NCBI RefSeq assembly: GCF_008086165.1
Contig: NZ_VSKL01000004.1
Coordinates: 124,001-188,000, forward strand
Direction: 5' to 3'
DNA length: 64,000 bases
From: Algorimicrobium algoritergicola
GTDB taxonomy: Bacteria > Bacteroidota > Bacteroidia > Flavobacteriales > Flavobacteriaceae
Position 1 is the first letter of the stretch; the number at the start of each line of letters is the position of its first letter. The notes under the pieces were generated by a model that was not told where the DNA came from, searched no databases, and worked only from the letters and a program-made list of their open reading frames with translations. Shown here piece after piece: positions 1-8,791 of this stretch. The position numbers and the translations under genes are program-made.

Positions 1-436
1 CTTCTCCTGTAAAACTCACATTAAGACGTTCTAGTCTCCCAGAAAAATAACTGACTTGTACGGCATTTGCTTCTTCATTGGCAATAATCTTTCCAGATAA
101 TTTAAGGGTATTATCTTCTGTTTTTCCATTACCTACAATCGATGTTTGAATGTTTGCCAAAGCCAGAGCATTTTCAGTGAGCTTGAATTGATCTGCTAAT
201 AAACCATCGGCACTACTTTCGGCAGGAATTAAATCCATACCACAAATAGGACAATCGCCAGGTTCAGGTTGCATAATTTGTGGATGCATGGAACAGGTCC
301 ACATTTGATTCGTTTCTGCTACGGCATCGTGATTGTGCTCTGTTTCGTTGTTGGATGTGCCACTGAAAAGAAACCAGCCAAATAGGATCCCTATAGCAAG
401 TAAACCAACATAAATGACAGCTTTATTATTTTTCAT
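1..436 (-). CDS. Efflux RND periplasmic adaptor (CusB-type), N-terminal part
   Basis: This is the membrane-fusion subunit that would link the RND pump to the TolC channel in copper/silver efflux. Only the first 145 or so codons are present; the gene runs off the left edge. Translated by hand from the ATG at 436-434, it begins MKNNKAVIYVGLLAIG with one membrane anchor (residues 6-24). A heavy-metal-binding domain follows, with MWTCSMHP and CPICGMDLIP motifs, and then the start of the adaptor barrel (residues SGKIIANEE). The start overlaps the end of the upstream DUF305 gene by 11 bases, so the two are probably translated together. The family is clear from the metal-binding domain and context; the exact substrate metal is inferred. 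Confidence 0.82.
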   Translation of the reverse strand, partial: MKNNKAVIYVGLLAIGILFGWFLFSGTSNNETEHNHDAVAETNQMWTCSMHPQIMQPEPGDCPICGMDLIPAESSADGLLADQFKLTENALALANIQTSIVGNGKTEDNTLKLSGKIIANEEANAVQVSYFSGRLERLNVSFTGE

Positions 437-917
437 TTTCTAATCGTTTTATCATGACTTTCATTTGTTCAATTTCTTTTCGTTGGGCTTCAATAATAGC
501 ATCTGCTAATTTTTTAACTTCTGGATCCTGAATAGCTGCTCTCTCACTAGTTAAAATGGCAATTGAGTGATGTGGAATCATACCTTTTAGCCAAAGTAGG
601 TCCCCTACAATGGGTGCCTGTGCTCTTACCAAACCTAATGCGCTCATAAAAAGTATAAAACTCCCAACGAGAATACCAATATTCTTCTTTTTATTTTGAT
701 ACATGTTCCGCATAAAAAACCACATGATGACTGCCATAGTTGAAATCCCTAAACACACCATATAAAAACGAGTCATACTAAAATAAACATGATCGATTGC
801 ATACGTGTTTAAATACATGGTGATGTACATAGCTATAAATGACAAACCCAGCATTAAGAAGAATTTAGTATAATTCTTCATACCGCTTTTCTGTTTGTTG
901 TGTTCTTGTGAATTCAT
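426..917 (-). CDS. DUF305 membrane protein
   Basis: A 163-residue protein with three likely membrane helices (about residues 18-36, 49-68 and 80-98) followed by a DUF305 segment carrying the MIPHHSIAI signature near residues 113-121 and a charged C-terminal helix. DUF305 proteins are ferritin-like four-helix proteins often found in copper and silver resistance loci; their biochemical role is not established. It is encoded inside the metal operon between the DUF2911 lipoprotein and the adaptor gene, and its last 11 bases overlap the adaptor start. It probably has a metal-associated role at the inner membrane, but that is inference from context. Confidence 0.8.
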   Translation of the reverse strand: MNSQEHNKQKSGMKNYTKFFLMLGLSFIAMYITMYLNTYAIDHVYFSMTRFYMVCLGISTMAVIMWFFMRNMYQNKKKNIGILVGSFILFMSALGLVRAQAPIVGDLLWLKGMIPHHSIAILTSERAAIQDPEVKKLADAIIEAQRKEIEQMKVMIKRLENEK

Positions 918-953
918 AATTTTTTAGTTTTATAATTACTATTTCGTTTTAAA

Positions 954-1550
954 TTAATTAACCGTAAATGGAAATTCAATTTTCACCTTTTCCCAACTCA
1001 TACCTATTGCACCAGAATTATCACTTGTTTTAGTGACTTTATATTCTAGGTGTTCTTGAATGTTTTCAGAAATATCAGGCGTTACTTTAAATCGAATTAC
1101 ATCATCTTTTTCATCATACTCATCCTTACCATGCTGGTCCCAATTTTTATTAATCATGACCGTCCATTGATCTTTAGATGGAATTGTAAAAAAACCATAT
1201 TTTCCTTTTGGTAGTACGTCTCCGAAAATAACCAAATCTTTATCAGTTTCTATCCAAGTTGCCATATGTGCACCAGCTTGCCAAACATGGTCATAACCCA
1301 CTAAACCTCCAAAAATAATTCTATCTCTAACGCCTGGTGACGAATAATCTATATGAATATGAGCGTTGTTAATCATTGCCATGGCAGTCGTATGTGGACT
1401 TAATACTTTCTTTTTTGGTGCTTCATCTTTTTCTGAAGTTGTAACATGATTTTTATGATTATTTTTCTCCGTTTGTTTTGTTTCGTTTTTACAACTTAAA
1501 ACGGAAAACACCATTACTAGTACTACAATTAAATTTTTCATATTATACAT
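954..1550 (-). CDS. DUF2911 domain lipoprotein
   Basis: A 198-residue predicted lipoprotein: the signal peptide ends in a VLSC lipobox, followed by a charged linker rich in Lys, His and Glu, then a DUF2911 domain with the typical GVRDRIIFGGLVGYDHVW and TGxH/GAHMATW-like stretches. The start codon overlaps the stop of the upstream P-type ATPase gene as TAATG (1548-1552), a sign of coupled translation. A second ATG three codons on is an equally good start. DUF2911 has no known reaction. Sitting inside a copper operon, it may be a periplasmic metal-stress accessory, but nothing in the sequence proves metal binding. Confidence 0.8.
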   Translation of the reverse strand: MYNMKNLIVVLVMVFSVLSCKNETKQTEKNNHKNHVTTSEKDEAPKKKVLSPHTTAMAMINNAHIHIDYSSPGVRDRIIFGGLVGYDHVWQAGAHMATWIETDKDLVIFGDVLPKGKYGFFTIPSKDQWTVMINKNWDQHGKDEYDEKDDVIRFKVTPDISENIQEHLEYKVTKTSDNSGAIGMSWEKVKIEFPFTVN

Positions 1551-4276
1551 TATATTTTAATAGTTCGTAATCGTAAGGCATTCCCAATAACGGAAACCGA
1601 ACTGAAGCTCATGGCTAATGCTGCAATCATTGGCGACAATAATAGTCCGAAAACCGGGAATAACACACCTGCAGCAATTGGAACGCCTAACGTGTTATAT
1701 ACCAATGCGAAAAACAGATTTTGTTTGATGTTTTTCATCACACCATGACTTAAGTTTTTAGCTTTTACAATGCCGTGTAAATCACCTTTAACCAAAGTTA
1801 TCATGGCGCTTTCAATAGCCACATCTGTTCCTGTTCCCATGGCAATACCAACATCACTTTTTGCTAATGCTGGCGCATCGTTGATACCATCACCAGCCAT
1901 GGCCACAACTTTACCTTGCGCCTGTAGTTTTTCTACCACTTTGAGTTTGTCTTCGGGTAACATACTGGCTTGAAAATCGGTGAGATTTAACTCGGACGCT
2001 ACTGCTTGCGCAGTATTGTGATTATCGCCAGTTAACATGATAACATTAATGCCTTTATCCTGAAGCTCCTTAATAGCTTTGGCACTTGTTGCTTTGATTT
2101 TATCGCCAATGACGACATATCCAACAACGTTGCCATCTATAGATAAATAAGAAACCGTTTTACCTTGTTTTTGATAGCTTTTTGCTTCGTCTTCCATTTC
2201 AGCAGCAATTTCGGCTTTTGCATAATCCATCATTTTTGGATTTCCTAATGCTACCGTTTTACCATTTATTTTACCTTCAACACCTTTACCTGTAACGGCG
2301 CTGAATCCTTCAGATTTTAAGACGTCTGTTTTCTGTTCTTTTCCGTATTTAACCGTTGCTTCAGCTAATGGATGTTCAGAATTACTATTTAAGGACACTA
2401 TATATTGAAGGACTTCATTTTCGGAAAAATTAGTTCCAAAAGCACCAACTTTTTCAACTGTCGGTTTGCCTTCGGTAATGGTTCCTGTTTTGTCCACAAT
2501 TAAGGTATCTACTTTGTCCATTTTTTCAAGAGCTTCGGCATTTTTAATCAGCACACCGTTTTGAGCACCTTTACCAACACCAACCATGACAGACATTGGT
2601 GTTGCCAATCCTAATGCACATGGACAGGCAATAATTAAAACCGCAATAGCATTCACAAAGGCATACACATAAGCAGGTTCTGGTCCCCAAATGGCCCAAA
2701 CCACAAAGGTTATTAATGAGATTCCGACCACCACGGGCACAAAATAACCAGACACTTTATCGGCTAAATTTTGAATGGGCGCACGACTTCTACTGGCATC
2801 GTTCACCATGTGAATAATTTGAGAGAGTAAGGTGTTGCTTCCTACTTTTTCGGCTTTCATCAGGAACACTTGATTCCCGTTTATAGTACCACTACTTACT
2901 GTATCGCCTACCGTTTTGTTAACAGGAATTGGCTCTCCCGAAATCATCGATTCGTCAACCGTAGTTTCACCTTCGGTTATGGAACCATCTACAGGGATTT
3001 TATCGCCTGGTTTTACTTTTAAAATATCGTTTAATTCTATTTTATCAATACTGACTTCAATATCTTCACCATTAACAACTTTCGTGGCTTTATTTGGTGC
3101 TAATTTTAATAATTCTTTTACGGCCGAATTGGTTTTACTATGGGCACGCGCTTCTAACAATTGACCTAATAACACCAATGTTAAAATTACGGTTGCAGCT
3201 TCAAAATAGACGTGAACGGCTCCCGATTCGGATAAAAATTGCTCTGGGAAAAAATCCGGAAAAAACATCCCAAATACACTAAATAACCAAGCCACACCAG
3301 CTCCAATACCAATAAGCGTGAACATATTCAGGTTCCACGTTTTGATACTTCTGTAAGCCCGTTCAAAAAACATCCAAGTGGCATAAAACACCACTGGAAT
3401 GGATAGTGCAAACTGAACCCAATTCCATTTCACTTGATCAATAATGTCGTATAATGGATTGTTAGTCAGCATTTCGCTCATAGCGATAATAAAAATAGGC
3501 AAGGTGAATATGGAGGCTATCCAAAACTTCTTCAACAGTTTTTTATAGGTTTTTTCTTCTGAAGACAAGTCTGGTTGCATGGGCACTAAATCCATTCCAC
3601 AGATTGGGCAAGCTCCAGATTCATCTTTAATCACTTCCGGATGCATTGGGCAGGTCCATTGTTCTGAATTAGAAGTTGAAAGGTTTTGTTCTTCCACTAA
3701 ATCCATTCCACATACAGGACAATCACCAGCTTTATCATAGGTTTTATCGCCTTCACAATGCATGGGGCAATAAAATGTTCCAGTACCTTTGCCTTTCGGT
3801 ATTTCTACTTTCGCATCTTCAGATGGCTTATCTCCAAGTATATGAATACTGTAACTTCCACCATCATTTTTTAATGCGTCCTGAAATGTTTCAATAGGAA
3901 TATGCGATGCCATTTCAAGAGTTGCTTCTTCTTTTTCTAAATTGACCGTTGCTTTTGAAACACCTTCCACTTTTGAAAGTATGTCTTCAACGTGACTGCG
4001 GCAACCGTTGCAAGTCATTCCGAGAATATGATATATCATTCCTGCAGAAGCAGGAATCTCATCGTTCTGAATGTGAAGCGTATAAGTGTCGCCATCCTTT
4101 TTCAAAGCCTCTTGAAAGGTCTCAATAGGAATATGTGATGCCATTTCAATGCTAGCTTCAGCCTTTTCTAAATTGACAGTCGCTTTTGAGACACCTTCCA
4201 CTTTGGAAAGTATGTCTTCAACGTGACTGCGACAACCGTTGCAAGTCATTCCCTGTATGTTATATGTGTGTTTCAT
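1550..4276 (-). CDS. copA: Copper/silver-translocating P1B-type ATPase
   Basis: A 908-residue heavy-metal ATPase that would pump Cu+ or Ag+ out of the cytoplasm. Domain order: two HMA domains (about 1-70 and 80-147), each with GMTCNGC; two zinc-ribbon-like heavy-metal-binding motifs (about 168-195 with CPMH and CPVCGMDL; 207-232 with CPMHPE and CPICGMDL); then the transport core with the membrane CPC motif near residue 550, the phosphorylation motif DKTGT near 594, the HP motif (SEHPLAEA) and the hinge GDGINDAPAL. The CPC plus HMA combination is typical of Cu+ exporters. The two HMA domains are nearly identical, pointing to a recent internal duplication. The gene follows the DUF302 gene and a strong hairpin, and overlaps the next gene by TAATG. 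Confidence 0.93.
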   Translation of the reverse strand: MKHTYNIQGMTCNGCRSHVEDILSKVEGVSKATVNLEKAEASIEMASHIPIETFQEALKKDGDTYTLHIQNDEIPASAGMIYHILGMTCNGCRSHVEDILSKVEGVSKATVNLEKEEATLEMASHIPIETFQDALKNDGGSYSIHILGDKPSEDAKVEIPKGKGTGTFYCPMHCEGDKTYDKAGDCPVCGMDLVEEQNLSTSNSEQWTCPMHPEVIKDESGACPICGMDLVPMQPDLSSEEKTYKKLLKKFWIASIFTLPIFIIAMSEMLTNNPLYDIIDQVKWNWVQFALSIPVVFYATWMFFERAYRSIKTWNLNMFTLIGIGAGVAWLFSVFGMFFPDFFPEQFLSESGAVHVYFEAATVILTLVLLGQLLEARAHSKTNSAVKELLKLAPNKATKVVNGEDIEVSIDKIELNDILKVKPGDKIPVDGSITEGETTVDESMISGEPIPVNKTVGDTVSSGTINGNQVFLMKAEKVGSNTLLSQIIHMVNDASRSRAPIQNLADKVSGYFVPVVVGISLITFVVWAIWGPEPAYVYAFVNAIAVLIIACPCALGLATPMSVMVGVGKGAQNGVLIKNAEALEKMDKVDTLIVDKTGTITEGKPTVEKVGAFGTNFSENEVLQYIVSLNSNSEHPLAEATVKYGKEQKTDVLKSEGFSAVTGKGVEGKINGKTVALGNPKMMDYAKAEIAAEMEDEAKSYQKQGKTVSYLSIDGNVVGYVVIGDKIKATSAKAIKELQDKGINVIMLTGDNHNTAQAVASELNLTDFQASMLPEDKLKVVEKLQAQGKVVAMAGDGINDAPALAKSDVGIAMGTGTDVAIESAMITLVKGDLHGIVKAKNLSHGVMKNIKQNLFFALVYNTLGVPIAAGVLFPVFGLLLSPMIAALAMSFSSVSVIGNALRLRTIKI

Positions 4277-4291
4277 AGTTGTTGTGTTATG

Positions 4292-4327
4292 GACCTAACA
4301 GTCCCGACATTTCGGGACTGTTAGGTC
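4292..4327. repeat. Perfect 16-bp inverted repeat between DUF302 and the ATPase gene
   Basis: The arms at 4292-4307 and 4312-4327 are exact reverse complements (16 bp) around a 4-base loop. The core reads GTCCCGA/TCGGGAC. No T-run follows on either strand, so it does not look like a standard terminator. It may be a REP-like intergenic palindrome or an mRNA-processing hairpin between two operon genes. Confidence 0.85.
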
Positions 4328-4338
4328 TGGTCTATTTA

Positions 4339-4725
4339 TTAAAGCGTATCAATAACCGATTTCAATTTATTGGTTATTTCCTCGGCAATCCCTTTTAAAT
4401 CATCGTTATCTACAGCTTGCATGCTAGCCATAGGATTGACTGCAGAAACTTCAATGTCTCCCGAATCTAATTTCTGTACAATAACGTTACATGGCAACAT
4501 GGTGCCAATCTTATTTTCTGCCAACAACGCTTTATGCGCATATGTTGGATGGCATGCTCCTAAAATTTTGTAGTCGTTAAAATTGACATCCAATTTCTTT
4601 TTGAGGGTTGCTTTAATATCAATTTCCGTTAAAACGCCAAAGCCTTCTGTTTTAAGTGCTTCTGTTACTTTTTCTATAGCGTCATTAAAATTTCCTTTTA
4701 CTGTTTTGTTAAAATAATACGTCAT
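4339..4725 (-). CDS. DUF302 domain protein
   Basis: A 128-residue soluble protein that spans a single DUF302 domain: the N-terminal beta strand and helix (YYFNKTVKGNFNDAIEKV), the LGACHP stretch near residues 56-61, and the MLPCNVIV segment near 77-84. DUF302 proteins are small alpha/beta proteins of unknown reaction, common beside copper and sulfur genes in Bacteroidota. The conserved Cys-His (CHP) and later Cys might bind a metal, but that is only suggested. It lies 37 bases after the multicopper oxidase gene and 62 bases before the ATPase gene on the same strand, and so is probably part of the same transcript. Confidence 0.85.
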   Translation of the reverse strand: MTYYFNKTVKGNFNDAIEKVTEALKTEGFGVLTEIDIKATLKKKLDVNFNDYKILGACHPTYAHKALLAENKIGTMLPCNVIVQKLDSGDIEVSAVNPMASMQAVDNDDLKGIAEEITNKLKSVIDTL

Positions 4726-4762
4726 AATGTTCTGTTTTTAATGTTAATAATATAGGCGCAGT

Positions 4763-7090
4763 TTAAAATCGCCATGACAATCCACCACCTGCACCAAAAC
4801 GGTTGTCGTAGCTTGCCATTAGTGAAAAGTCTCGCGATAAAAAATATTCCATTCCTGCGCTCCAAACCACTTCGTTGGCAAAATTATCGCCAATTGGAAG
4901 GTCATCTACCCAACCAAAATCTGCTTGATATTCAATGTTACCAAAAATGGCGGTTCTTGGAAAAATCATAATTTCTCTACTTAAATTTATTTGAGGCCTC
5001 AATTTATTGTCGATTCGCACATCCAAATCAAAAAGATAAGGGGTTAAAAAGCGAATTCCAGCAATGGCTGTTGTAGAAAAGTCGTCCAAATTATCCGCTA
5101 TTTCATTTTCAATGTTAACGCCTCCAAAAACGCTTAAATAATCGTGTAGATAGCGTTCATAAGTTACTTCGGCTTCCATATTTTTATTCCAACCATATTC
5201 CGCTATAACATTAAATTGATTCCGTAGGTTTGAAGATACAAAGTTGAATTCAGTCATGTGTGAAGCCACATCAAGATTAGACCAATTATAAAACATATCA
5301 GCTTCATGTATTAAATTAGAAATTGGAAATTCCTGCATTCTAGGATCTCTTGGTGTATCATAACTAACAATTCTGGCCATGCCGCTCATCATATGGTATA
5401 ATATGTGGCAATGGAAAAACCAATCGCCGTATTCGTTGCCATAAAATTCAATAGTTACCTGTTGCATTGGTGGTACGTTTACGGTGTGTTTTAATGGTGA
5501 ATAGTCTCCATTTTCATTTAAAACTCTAAAAAAGTGTCCATGCAAATGCATAGGGTGATGCATCATGGTTAGATTATTAAAAGTCATTCTAGTCACTTCG
5601 CCACTATTAATTTTAATTTGGTCTGCTTCGCTTAAGGGCACACCATTCATACTCCAGATGTAACGATTCATATTTCCTGTAAGATTTAATAGTATTTCGG
5701 TAACAGGAAGGTCTTTATTATATGTTGTTTTAATTGGCGATTTTAGATAATCATAGTTATATTCCGAAAACATATCCATTCCGTCCATTTCCATGTCTTG
5801 CATATCATCATCATCTTTCATAGCCATTTCAGAAACTTTTTGTTGCTCCATCTGCATTTTGCTATGATCCATTTTGGAATGATCCATTTCCTTTTGCATC
5901 ATGGTATCTTTTGGCTTTTCCATTACATTGTGGTCCATTTTGGAATGGTCCATCTGCATACCGTATTCAGCTTTCATCTCATGGCGCTCATCTTTTTTCG
6001 GTCGAAATTTTAAAGCATGTGCACCCATTTTCATATCCATTTTTGCCATTTGTTGCATCATGTGGATTTTATCGGGTTTAGGCAAATCCATAGCTTTCAA
6101 TACATCACCTTGTCCCAAATAAGCAGAAGCGGTTCCAGAACCATCTTGTGCCATAATCTGAAATTCCATTTTACCTTGTTGCGGAATCGTCACTAAAAAA
6201 TCATAGGTTTCCGCCACACCTATAAAGGTTTTATTTCTAGCCACAGGTACCACATCTTTTCCGTCGGCAGAAACCAATTCTGGTGTTTCACCACCAAAAG
6301 TCATCCAAAATTGGGATGATGCAGAACCATTTATGATCCGTAATCGCACTTTTTCGCCTGCTTTAAATTGAGGATAGTCTATGGAGGCTTCGCCATTAAT
6401 TAAAAAAGTAGGATAATATATGTCGGCAATATCAGCACCTTCCATACGCTGACGCCAAAAATCGAGCTGTGAGCCAAAAGCCCCTCGTGAAATTACACGG
6501 TTTAAAGGGGTTGACGTTCCTTTTTTCATTTGATACCACTCATTGCCGCGCTTTAAATTCCGAAGCACATTGTTAGGCTTTTCATTCGTCCAGTCAGATA
6601 ACATTAAAACCAATTCGGAATCATAATCGAACGTTTCCGTTTTTGGATGTATAACAAATGATCCAAAAACACCACTTTGCTCCTGAAGCATGGTATGTGA
6701 ATGATACCAATAGGTTCCGGATTGGTTGAGTGCAAATTCGTATTTAAACGTTGTGCCTGGTTTTATTGGTGGTGTAGTTAGGTAAGGAACACCATCATAA
6801 AAATTGGGTAATAGCATACCATGCCAATGAATAGATGTTTCCACACGCATTTCGTTTTTTACATATATTACAGCATATTCACCTTCCGTAAACTCTAATG
6901 TTGGACCTGGAATTGTCCCATTTATAGTCATTCCTTTAACGTTTTTACCCGCTTTATTTACCATTTCTTCATTAATGGTTATTGTGTATTCGCGAATTGG
7001 CAAATCATCAATATTGCCTTCCACCGATTGCGAAAAGCTCAATTGGATGGCCATGAACAGGATTAAGGTTATGTAATTTATAGGTCTCAT
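4763..7090 (-). CDS. Multicopper oxidase fused to a CopB-like outer-membrane domain
   Basis: A 775-residue secreted protein. Residues 1-20 are a signal peptide. Cupredoxin domains follow, with the copper ligands HWHG (88-91), HSHT (130-133), HPMHLHGHFF (512-521) and HCHILYHMMSGM (560-571), so all four copper-binding motifs are kept. Residues about 340-440 form a Met/His/Asp-rich insertion with repeated MDHSKMDH, a likely copper-binding segment. From about residue 595 to the end the sequence turns into alternating beta strands like the copper resistance protein CopB barrel, ending in an aromatic RF. It probably oxidises Cu+ in the periplasm or at the outer membrane. In classical pco/cop operons CopA and CopB are separate genes; here they appear joined. 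Confidence 0.88.
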   Translation of the reverse strand: MRPINYITLILFMAIQLSFSQSVEGNIDDLPIREYTITINEEMVNKAGKNVKGMTINGTIPGPTLEFTEGEYAVIYVKNEMRVETSIHWHGMLLPNFYDGVPYLTTPPIKPGTTFKYEFALNQSGTYWYHSHTMLQEQSGVFGSFVIHPKTETFDYDSELVLMLSDWTNEKPNNVLRNLKRGNEWYQMKKGTSTPLNRVISRGAFGSQLDFWRQRMEGADIADIYYPTFLINGEASIDYPQFKAGEKVRLRIINGSASSQFWMTFGGETPELVSADGKDVVPVARNKTFIGVAETYDFLVTIPQQGKMEFQIMAQDGSGTASAYLGQGDVLKAMDLPKPDKIHMMQQMAKMDMKMGAHALKFRPKKDERHEMKAEYGMQMDHSKMDHNVMEKPKDTMMQKEMDHSKMDHSKMQMEQQKVSEMAMKDDDDMQDMEMDGMDMFSEYNYDYLKSPIKTTYNKDLPVTEILLNLTGNMNRYIWSMNGVPLSEADQIKINSGEVTRMTFNNLTMMHHPMHLHGHFFRVLNENGDYSPLKHTVNVPPMQQVTIEFYGNEYGDWFFHCHILYHMMSGMARIVSYDTPRDPRMQEFPISNLIHEADMFYNWSNLDVASHMTEFNFVSSNLRNQFNVIAEYGWNKNMEAEVTYERYLHDYLSVFGGVNIENEIADNLDDFSTTAIAGIRFLTPYLFDLDVRIDNKLRPQINLSREIMIFPRTAIFGNIEYQADFGWVDDLPIGDNFANEVVWSAGMEYFLSRDFSLMASYDNRFGAGGGLSWRF

Positions 7091-7149
7091 CTTTTTTCTT
7101 CTTAATTAACAGTATTATTTGAATTATTTTAACTCAAACTATTTAATTA

Positions 7150-8424
7150 TTAACGTGTTAAATAATTAATAATCGAAGTCTGTAAATAATAACTTCTAAC
7201 CGATTCCACTTGATTCATCTGAAACTTTAATTGTAATTCCTGAATATCTAAAACATCATTAAAATCAATGGTTCCTGTTTCATAACTTTTAATTAAAATA
7301 GTTTCAGCATCTTGCGCTTGTTTTAAGTTTTTCTCCTGTATATCAAATTTAATTCGTGACTGATTACGTTGTGAAACGGCTTTTGATAATTCCGCTTTTA
7401 GCATATTTAAGCGTTCGTCCTTTTGAGATTGTATTTCCTGTTTCCGTAAATCATTTTGCTTGCTTTGCGAGCTGTACTTTTTATTGAAAATGGGAATAGA
7501 AACCGACAGCATGGGCATCACCATATCTTTGTAAGAACTGGTAATCATGGGGCTGTTTTCTTGATTAATATATTCCACACCAAAACCTATCATGGGGCCA
7601 CGTTCTTTTTGGTTTAATAATTCGGATTGTTCTACAGATTGATACAACTTATCATACTTGAGTAATTCTGGGTTTACAGAAAGACTATCGTAACTATAGT
7701 AAGTATCATCTTCCAAAATTTCCAAAGAAGAAACCACGGAAACCTCAACATCATAGTCCCGATTCAGTAAACTATTCATAGCAGCTTGTATGCCTGTAAA
7801 TTGTTGAATTAACACCTCTTTTTCTTGCTGCAATTCGTTTTGTCTAATTTGTAATCGTAAAACATCTACGGCTGATGCTTTGCCGACTTCTACAGACGTC
7901 AATGCTAATTGTTCATAGGTTTTTAATAAGCTAATATTGTCATCAAGAACGGCTTGCTTGGCGCTTATTTCATACAGTTGATAATAGAATTGCGACACAG
8001 ACAATGCTAATTTCCGTTTCGCAATGGTGATGTCCATAAATTGTGCATCAGCCATGGAAGTCGCATAATTCTCTCTAGCTGTTATGGTACCAAACCAAGG
8101 CAGCATTTGCATGACAGAAACGCGAAAACGTTCCATAGGCATTTCCATTTCTGGTGCTACAGCCATAACGCCAAAATTAAATTCAGTGTTTGGCAAACTA
8201 TTGACTTCGTTTACTTTTTCGGACGCAATTTTATGCTGAAAATCAACCTTTTGCATTTCCGGATTGCTCTCCAGAGCTTGGTTTATAAGCGTTTCTAACT
8301 CTTGAGCACTCACAGAGTGAAAAGTGAAAAGTAAAAAACTACAAATCAAAACAATTCGCAAAGGACAGGTGACTTGCGGAAAACTAAAAACTCGTATTCG
8401 TAATATGTTTATAAACTGTTTCAT
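7150..8424 (-). CDS. TolC-family outer-membrane efflux protein (CusC-type)
   Basis: A 424-residue outer-membrane channel of the TolC superfamily, the exit duct for the RND pump in this operon. After the signal peptide it shows the two OEP repeats of long amphipathic coiled-coil helices (ETLINQALESNPEMQKV; later QSKQNDLRKQEIQSQKDERL). The start overlaps the stop of the upstream four-helix-bundle gene as ATGA (8421-8424). The leader is unusually long (about 41 residues) and its hydrophobic end (SFLLFTFHSVSA) is encoded by TTTTCAC-type heptamers related to the array near 8,800-8,960, so the N-terminus seems to have been rebuilt by that repeat. The mature family assignment is firm; the true start is less certain. 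Confidence 0.88.
   Translation of the reverse strand: MKQFINILRIRVFSFPQVTCPLRIVLICSFLLFTFHSVSAQELETLINQALESNPEMQKVDFQHKIASEKVNEVNSLPNTEFNFGVMAVAPEMEMPMERFRVSVMQMLPWFGTITARENYATSMADAQFMDITIAKRKLALSVSQFYYQLYEISAKQAVLDDNISLLKTYEQLALTSVEVGKASAVDVLRLQIRQNELQQEKEVLIQQFTGIQAAMNSLLNRDYDVEVSVVSSLEILEDDTYYSYDSLSVNPELLKYDKLYQSVEQSELLNQKERGPMIGFGVEYINQENSPMITSSYKDMVMPMLSVSIPIFNKKYSSQSKQNDLRKQEIQSQKDERLNMLKAELSKAVSQRNQSRIKFDIQEKNLKQAQDAETILIKSYETGTIDFNDVLDIQELQLKFQMNQVESVRSYYLQTSIINYLTR
8309..8345 (-). repeat. Heptamer repeats inside the TolC signal-peptide coding region
   Basis: On the minus strand this stretch reads as consecutive TTTTCAC-like heptamers preceded by a GTTTTTTA segment. It matches the unit of the array at 8,792-8,960 but lies in the opposite orientation, and it is translated as the hydrophobic end of the signal peptide. 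Confidence 0.65.
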
Positions 8425-8780
8425 TTTTGAATGTTTGATTTAGTGGTTTTAATAGAACTTACTAACATGGCAACTAATTCTTTATTAAAACCAACATGTA
8501 ATTGATGTGCGTCTTCATGTATATAACCAGTATCTTTCAACAAATCCAACCAATACAATGTTTCATTAGCTTCTTTCAGTGAAATACTCATTTTATGTAC
8601 AAAATCGGCCTTGCTTTGAGCAAATTCCGCTTCACGAATTAATGCGCCAATAGCAGTTCCACTTCTCAAAAACTGATTGCTTAAAACATATTCTTTTCGC
8701 TCATTTACCAATAATTGGGACAACTTTACTACCAAAACTGCAAAGGCATAACTTTTATCTTTTAAAATGCTTTTACTCAT
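8421..8780 (-). CDS. Four-helix-bundle protein (S23 / 23S rRNA intervening-sequence family)
   Basis: A 119-residue all-helical protein with the hallmark LRSGTAIGALIREAEFAQS (about 43-61) and HKMSISLKEANETLYWLDLL (62-81) stretches of the S23/TIGR02436 family. These proteins were first seen in intervening sequences of 23S rRNA genes and are scattered as orphan genes through Bacteroidota; their function is unknown. Here the gene sits between the CusA-type pump and TolC genes, a place where unrelated genes are not expected. It directly abuts a 170-bp heptamer array on its 5' side and overlaps tolC by ATGA on its 3' side. It looks like an insertion that was absorbed into the operon. A role in metal efflux is not supported by sequence. 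Confidence 0.88.
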   Translation of the reverse strand: MSKSILKDKSYAFAVLVVKLSQLLVNERKEYVLSNQFLRSGTAIGALIREAEFAQSKADFVHKMSISLKEANETLYWLDLLKDTGYIHEDAHQLHVGFNKELVAMLVSSIKTTKSNIQK

Positions 8781-8791
8781 AACTTTAAACT

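Noticed and set aside
1770..1973. Plus-strand frames opposite the copper ATPase and RND pump genes
   Set aside because: They are long only because they mirror strongly coding sequence; none has a promoter or a protein family.
4292..4327. Rho-independent terminator inside the copper operon
   Set aside because: The stem is strong but no T-run follows it on either strand.
8421..8780. 23S rRNA intervening sequence
   Set aside because: The gene belongs to the same protein family, but no rRNA sequence surrounds it.
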